Of a stretch of 49,466 bases of DNA, positions 46,909 to 49,466 are shown piece by piece. The stretch's first letter is position 1; each line of letters starts with the position of its first letter. The notes below the pieces were generated by a model. That model was not told the DNA's origin, ran no database searches, and worked only from the letters and a program-made list of their open reading frames with translations. The DNA comes from Psychromonas sp. SP041 (GTDB taxonomy: Bacteria > Pseudomonadota > Gammaproteobacteria > Enterobacterales > Psychromonadaceae), in NCBI RefSeq assembly GCF_000470315.2, contig NZ_CBRF02000036.1, positions 1 to 49,466 on the forward strand, in the 5' to 3' direction. The position numbers and the translations under genes are program-made.

Positions 46909-47745
46909 ATGTTTTCTAATTTATTCAATTTTATCAGACAATTATTTTCATCGAAAAAACCAGAGCCCATTCCTTTCCTAGCTGATTGGCGTTTATTTTT
47001 AACCGAAAATGTCAATTTCTATAAAGTATTGTCAGAAGCTGATAAAAAACTGTTTGAGCAACGTATTATATTATTTTTAAATACCACTGAAATCGTAGGA
47101 AACGGTCTTGAAGTGACTGAGGAGGATGGTTTATTAGTGGCTGCCAGCGCCATTATTCCAGTGTGGAAATTTCCAAAATGGCATTACTTTAATCTCCAAA
47201 CCGTTATTTTATTACCGTCTAGTTTTAACTACGACATTATGACCTCGCAGCCAGACTCTTATATTGAAGGTATGGTCGGCACTGGAATGATGCATGGTAA
47301 AATGTTACTTAGCCGCAACGCCTTACATTATGGTTTTAGTAATAATAAAGATAAACGTAACGTCGGAATACATGAATTTGTACACTTAATTGATATGGCA
47401 GATGGTGATTGTGATGGCTTCCCTGAACGCTTAAAAGAGTTTAGCTTTTCAATCCCTTGGTTAAACTTAGTACGAGAAAAAATATCAGAGATAGAGACAA
47501 AAAAAAGCAATATCAATCCCTACGGTGCGACCAATAATGCTGAATTTTTTAGTGTCGCCAGCGAGTATTTTTTTGAAAGACCAAAACAACTAAAACATAA
47601 ACACCCTAAGTTATATCAAGCCTTAAGTGACTTTTACCAACAAGATCTCAGTAATATTGCAGAAGCAATCATTCCTAGAAAAAAAGATCCATGCCCTTGT
47701 GGTAGTGGAAAACGTTACAAACGTTGTTGTTTACCTGCAGATTAA
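46909..47745 (+). CDS. mtfA: MtfA-type peptidase with C-terminal SEC-C zinc motif
   Basis: MtfA is a zinc aminopeptidase-like protein that also binds and inactivates the glucose repressor Mlc in E. coli. Here it is 278 aa. Zinc motif HEFVHLID is at 155-162, with the Glu ligand in NNAEFFSVASEYFF. After the usual end of the fold a short tail carries DPCPCGSGKRYKRCC (about 261-275), a classic SEC-C zinc-binding motif. That motif is not part of E. coli MtfA, so this is a domain fusion. AGGA lies 7 nt before the ATG. No ptsG or mlc gene is in the window. Confidence 0.9.
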   Translation: MFSNLFNFIRQLFSSKKPEPIPFLADWRLFLTENVNFYKVLSEADKKLFEQRIILFLNTTEIVGNGLEVTEEDGLLVAASAIIPVWKFPKWHYFNLQTVILLPSSFNYDIMTSQPDSYIEGMVGTGMMHGKMLLSRNALHYGFSNNKDKRNVGIHEFVHLIDMADGDCDGFPERLKEFSFSIPWLNLVREKISEIETKKSNINPYGATNNAEFFSVASEYFFERPKQLKHKHPKLYQALSDFYQQDLSNIAEAIIPRKKDPCPCGSGKRYKRCCLPAD

Positions 47746-47843
47746 TCAGGGTGTTAAGTGGTCACTCACATTTAATGAAAATTGCATTTAATGGGAATTG
47801 AAAGAAAACAGAAAGAGAGTTAAATAAACTGATGAAATGAAGA

Positions 47844-47876
47844 GAGTGAGCATATTACATAATATAATGTTCACTC
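47844..47876. terminator. weak hairpin between convergent genes
   Basis: GAGTGAGCAT pairs with ATGTTCACTC (one wobble) across an AT-rich loop. U tracts are missing on both sides, so terminator activity is uncertain. Confidence 0.3.
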
Positions 47877-47897
47877 GGTTCATATTATTGAAGCGGA

Positions 47898-48242
47898 TTA
47901 AATATGATTCACTTTCTGTTTAGTGCTCTTTTTTACGGCCAAACGATCAAGCAACTTCTGTTTATCTCTATCGCTACGATCTTGTTGTAGGCCAAACAAT
48001 CCCAGTAACCCAATAGGTATAAAGATTGTAAAGCCAATAGCAGCTGTTATATATGCCCAGCGCGCTTGGTTATTTTGATAACAAACAACACCGATCACAC
48101 TAACAACCCAACCACTAGCAAAAATAACAAATAAACCAAAACCAATGGATGAGTCATCTCCACCAAGCACAGAAAAAGAAACCAAAAAATTGATCATTAA
48201 GGAAAGGTAAACTTTACCCATTAGCGGCTGCAGCATTTTCAA
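47898..48242 (-). CDS. small membrane protein, hypothetical
   Basis: At 114 aa from ATG 48242, with internal starts at 48221 (MGKVYLS) and 48200 (MINFLV), none having a clear ribosome site. Three hydrophobic segments (about 10-30, 33-55 and 65-85) are followed by a charged cytoplasmic tail DRSDRDKQKLLDRLAVKKS. The gene overlaps the 3' end of the PH-like gene upstream by up to 29 nt, so translational coupling is likely. Family not recognised. Confidence 0.6.
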   Translation of the reverse strand: MKMLQPLMGKVYLSLMINFLVSFSVLGGDDSSIGFGLFVIFASGWVVSVIGVVCYQNNQARWAYITAAIGFTIFIPIGLLGLFGLQQDRSDRDKQKLLDRLAVKKSTKQKVNHI

Positions 48243-48666
48243 GTGATGTTTTTACGGTTTCAAATGATTCGTCTGAAAGAAAACCAAGCATATATTTATT
48301 TTCTTTTCCGTTATGCGTAATAATGCTTTGTCTTTTTTTCGTCCAAGATACCGACTCTATTTCACTTAAAATAATCATTCCTGCACTTCTAAAAGGCCCT
48401 TGATTAATAGCGATATATTCATCAGTAAGCACCACCAGAGGACTCTTTTTCCAAAAGAAAAACATTGCTAGAAACATCACAGGAAAAACAAGCATAAAAG
48501 GTTCAAATATCGAAATAACTGAGAATAAACATATACTCATCAACATATTAGATTTAATTTTCTCTGCAAAAAACGTATATTCCATAAAACTCAGACACCA
48601 AATATTAATAAAAAAAAATATTAACAAAACAGTACTTAAACATCTGTAGTTCATTGTAAAAATCAA
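48214..48666 (-). CDS. membrane protein with bacterial PH-like domain, hypothetical
   Basis: At 150 aa, the N-terminal half has two to three hydrophobic segments (about 9-30, 42-72), and the C-terminal half (about 74-145) has a beta-rich PH-like layout: PLVVLTDEYIAINQGPFRSAG, then ILSEIESVSWTKKRQSIITHNG and a final helix. This resembles the STM3941-like/bacterial PH-domain proteins. Its stop region overlaps the start of the next small membrane gene. Function unknown; the two may form a complex. Confidence 0.65.
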   Translation of the reverse strand: MIFTMNYRCLSTVLLIFFFINIWCLSFMEYTFFAEKIKSNMLMSICLFSVISIFEPFMLVFPVMFLAMFFFWKKSPLVVLTDEYIAINQGPFRSAGMIILSEIESVSWTKKRQSIITHNGKENKYMLGFLSDESFETVKTSLENAAAANG

Positions 48667-48692
48667 GAGAAATATATGTCCAAAATTTTTAA

Positions 48693-48824
<132 letters not shown>

Positions 48825-48841
48825 TAGCCACTTGTTAAGCT

Positions 48842-49231
48842 TTATTTTGTAGCCAATGTAAAGACTGAAACCCCAAGTGCAATAAGTGATAGTGTAATTG
48901 GAATTGTAAAACGGAGAAAAGACTGTTCTTCCTCAGCTAAAACCGCTGATAACAATGGAAAATTTATTACATGACGACCTTTATCTATTTTTAGACGAAA
49001 AAAATTCACAACACCTGTAGAGTTTTTATAACCGTGTTTTTTTTCTAAGTGGTAATATAAGCGCCCAAAAACAATTTCCGGATCCATATTTAAATTTTTA
49101 GCAATTAAATCACAATCAATTGGAACATAAACTTTACTCATTCTACTTTCTTCGTCAAATTCTTTGAAATCAGACAGATACATATTATATATTTTTTTAA
49201 GTATTACTCTATCTGATACATTTACACTCAT
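48842..49231 (-). CDS. integron cassette gene, tail-anchored hypothetical protein
   Basis: From ATG 49231, with GGAG 6 nt upstream, the product is 129 aa; a start four codons earlier lacks that site. The N-terminal part is helical and charged, with KVYVPIDCDLIAKNLNMDP and VFGRLYYHLEKKHGYK, which looks like a small winged-helix-like fold. The C-terminus is a single membrane helix (IPITLSLIALGVSVFTL). Family unknown. It begins 16 nt after the core end of an attC site in matching orientation, and its stop is followed one base later by GCTTAAC, an attC outer-box sequence. That is how integron cassettes are built. Confidence 0.65.
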   Translation of the reverse strand: MSVNVSDRVILKKIYNMYLSDFKEFDEESRMSKVYVPIDCDLIAKNLNMDPEIVFGRLYYHLEKKHGYKNSTGVVNFFRLKIDKGRHVINFPLLSAVLAEEEQSFLRFTIPITLSLIALGVSVFTLATK

Positions 49232-49247
49232 GTAGAACTCCATGGAA

Positions 49248-49349
49248 ACTTAACCGCCTGCTTAAGCGGATAAAAATAGTTGGCTATAATTGTGGAGCGA
49301 AGCGGAACGTAGCCAACTGTTTTTATTCCGTTTAAAGCTCTTGTTGAAC
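49248..49349 (-). other. integron attC recombination site
   Basis: This 102-bp imperfect palindrome is bounded by ACTTAAC (49248-49254, RYYYAAC) and GTTGAAC (49343-49349, GTTRRRY). Between them, GCTTAAGCGGATAAAAATAG-type left arm pairs with the right arm through TAGTTGGCTA/TAGCCAACTG. Extra bases lie on the arm nearer 49349. Read on the minus strand it begins GTTCAAC AAGAGCTTTAAACGG and ends GCAGGCGGTTAAGT, the usual attC orientation for cassettes read leftward. The centre (49290-49307) is the variable terminal loop. Confidence 0.75.
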
Positions 49350-49442
49350 GAAGCCGCTGTGCGGCAGAAAAACAAAAGACCAATAACGTTCATACTTATT
49401 ATCCACATCACGTCCTCGTGATGAATAATAGGAGTATAAGCG

Positions 49443-49466
49443 ATGAACACTTCAGAACAACAACAC
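49443..49466 (+). CDS. start of a plus-strand gene, truncated by the window edge
   Basis: ATG at 49443 follows GGAG (49431-49434) at good spacing, and the frame reads MNTSEQQH to the window end. A small CATCACG/CGTGATG hairpin (49407-49424) lies just upstream. Divergent from the cassette. Too short to identify; an integron integrase is one possibility given its position, but nothing in eight residues supports it. Confidence 0.35.

Noticed and set aside
49262-49450. 62-codon minus-strand open frame across the attC site
   Set aside because: Most of it lies within the attC palindrome, and its composition follows the palindrome; not a credible gene.

Overview
The window reads as chromosomal DNA of an AT-rich marine gammaproteobacterium, most likely Psychromonas or a close relative (Alteromonadales/Vibrionales side). 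The basis is protein resemblance and conserved enterobacterial-type gene pairs (rapA-rluA, pntA-pntB, syd divergent from queF, ppnN-xni). No database search was possible, so the genus is an inference.

Layout. 1-300: leader and tandem promoters of an rRNA operon that reads leftward off the window edge, with its boxA. 418-7395: core genes rapA, rluA and pntAB. 7544-9051: an isolated, frameshifted SIR2-like gene of antiphage-defence type, between two terminators. 9127-16872: an Lrp-type regulator divergent from a Gate-type membrane protein, a LoiP-like lipoprotein protease, a Bcr/CflA efflux pump divergent from a LysR regulator, branched-chain aminotransferase, an alpha/beta hydrolase and a GNAT acetyltransferase. 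16923-22968: mostly minus-strand genes: a PhhB-like dehydratase, a double nitroreductase/SagB-like protein, a TerB-like protein, a membrane diguanylate cyclase, a RIO-type kinase and an EamA transporter. 23132-31743: a secreted delta-class carbonic anhydrase, syd/queF, a periplasmic TPR protein with a degenerate GGDEF domain followed by an active-looking diguanylate cyclase, then ppnN-xni. 32165-36220: two tandem paralogous membrane-anchored proteins of unknown family, each with its own copy of a TTCG-loop terminator. 36456-47745: purine permease, 2-hydroxyacid dehydrogenase, YkgJ-type Cys protein, FAD dehydrogenase, a Fur-box-linked Cys-rich microprotein, sfsA, a Prx5-type peroxiredoxin, a long U32 protein, and an MtfA protein fused to a SEC-C zinc motif. 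47898-49466: small minus-strand membrane genes, then a well-formed integron attC site with a one-gene cassette, and the start of a plus-strand gene at the edge.

Functional themes are housekeeping transcription and RNA modification (rrn, RapA, RluA, QueF, U32), redox and nucleotide metabolism (PntAB, PpnN, purine permease, Prx5), and c-di-GMP signalling (two diguanylate cyclases plus a degenerate GGDEF protein). The accessory DNA is the SIR2 gene, three copies of a dispersed MITE-like repeat of about 165 bp (34175, 38875, 43982), and the attC/cassette region at the right edge. No tRNA, CRISPR array, insertion sequence or prophage was recognised.
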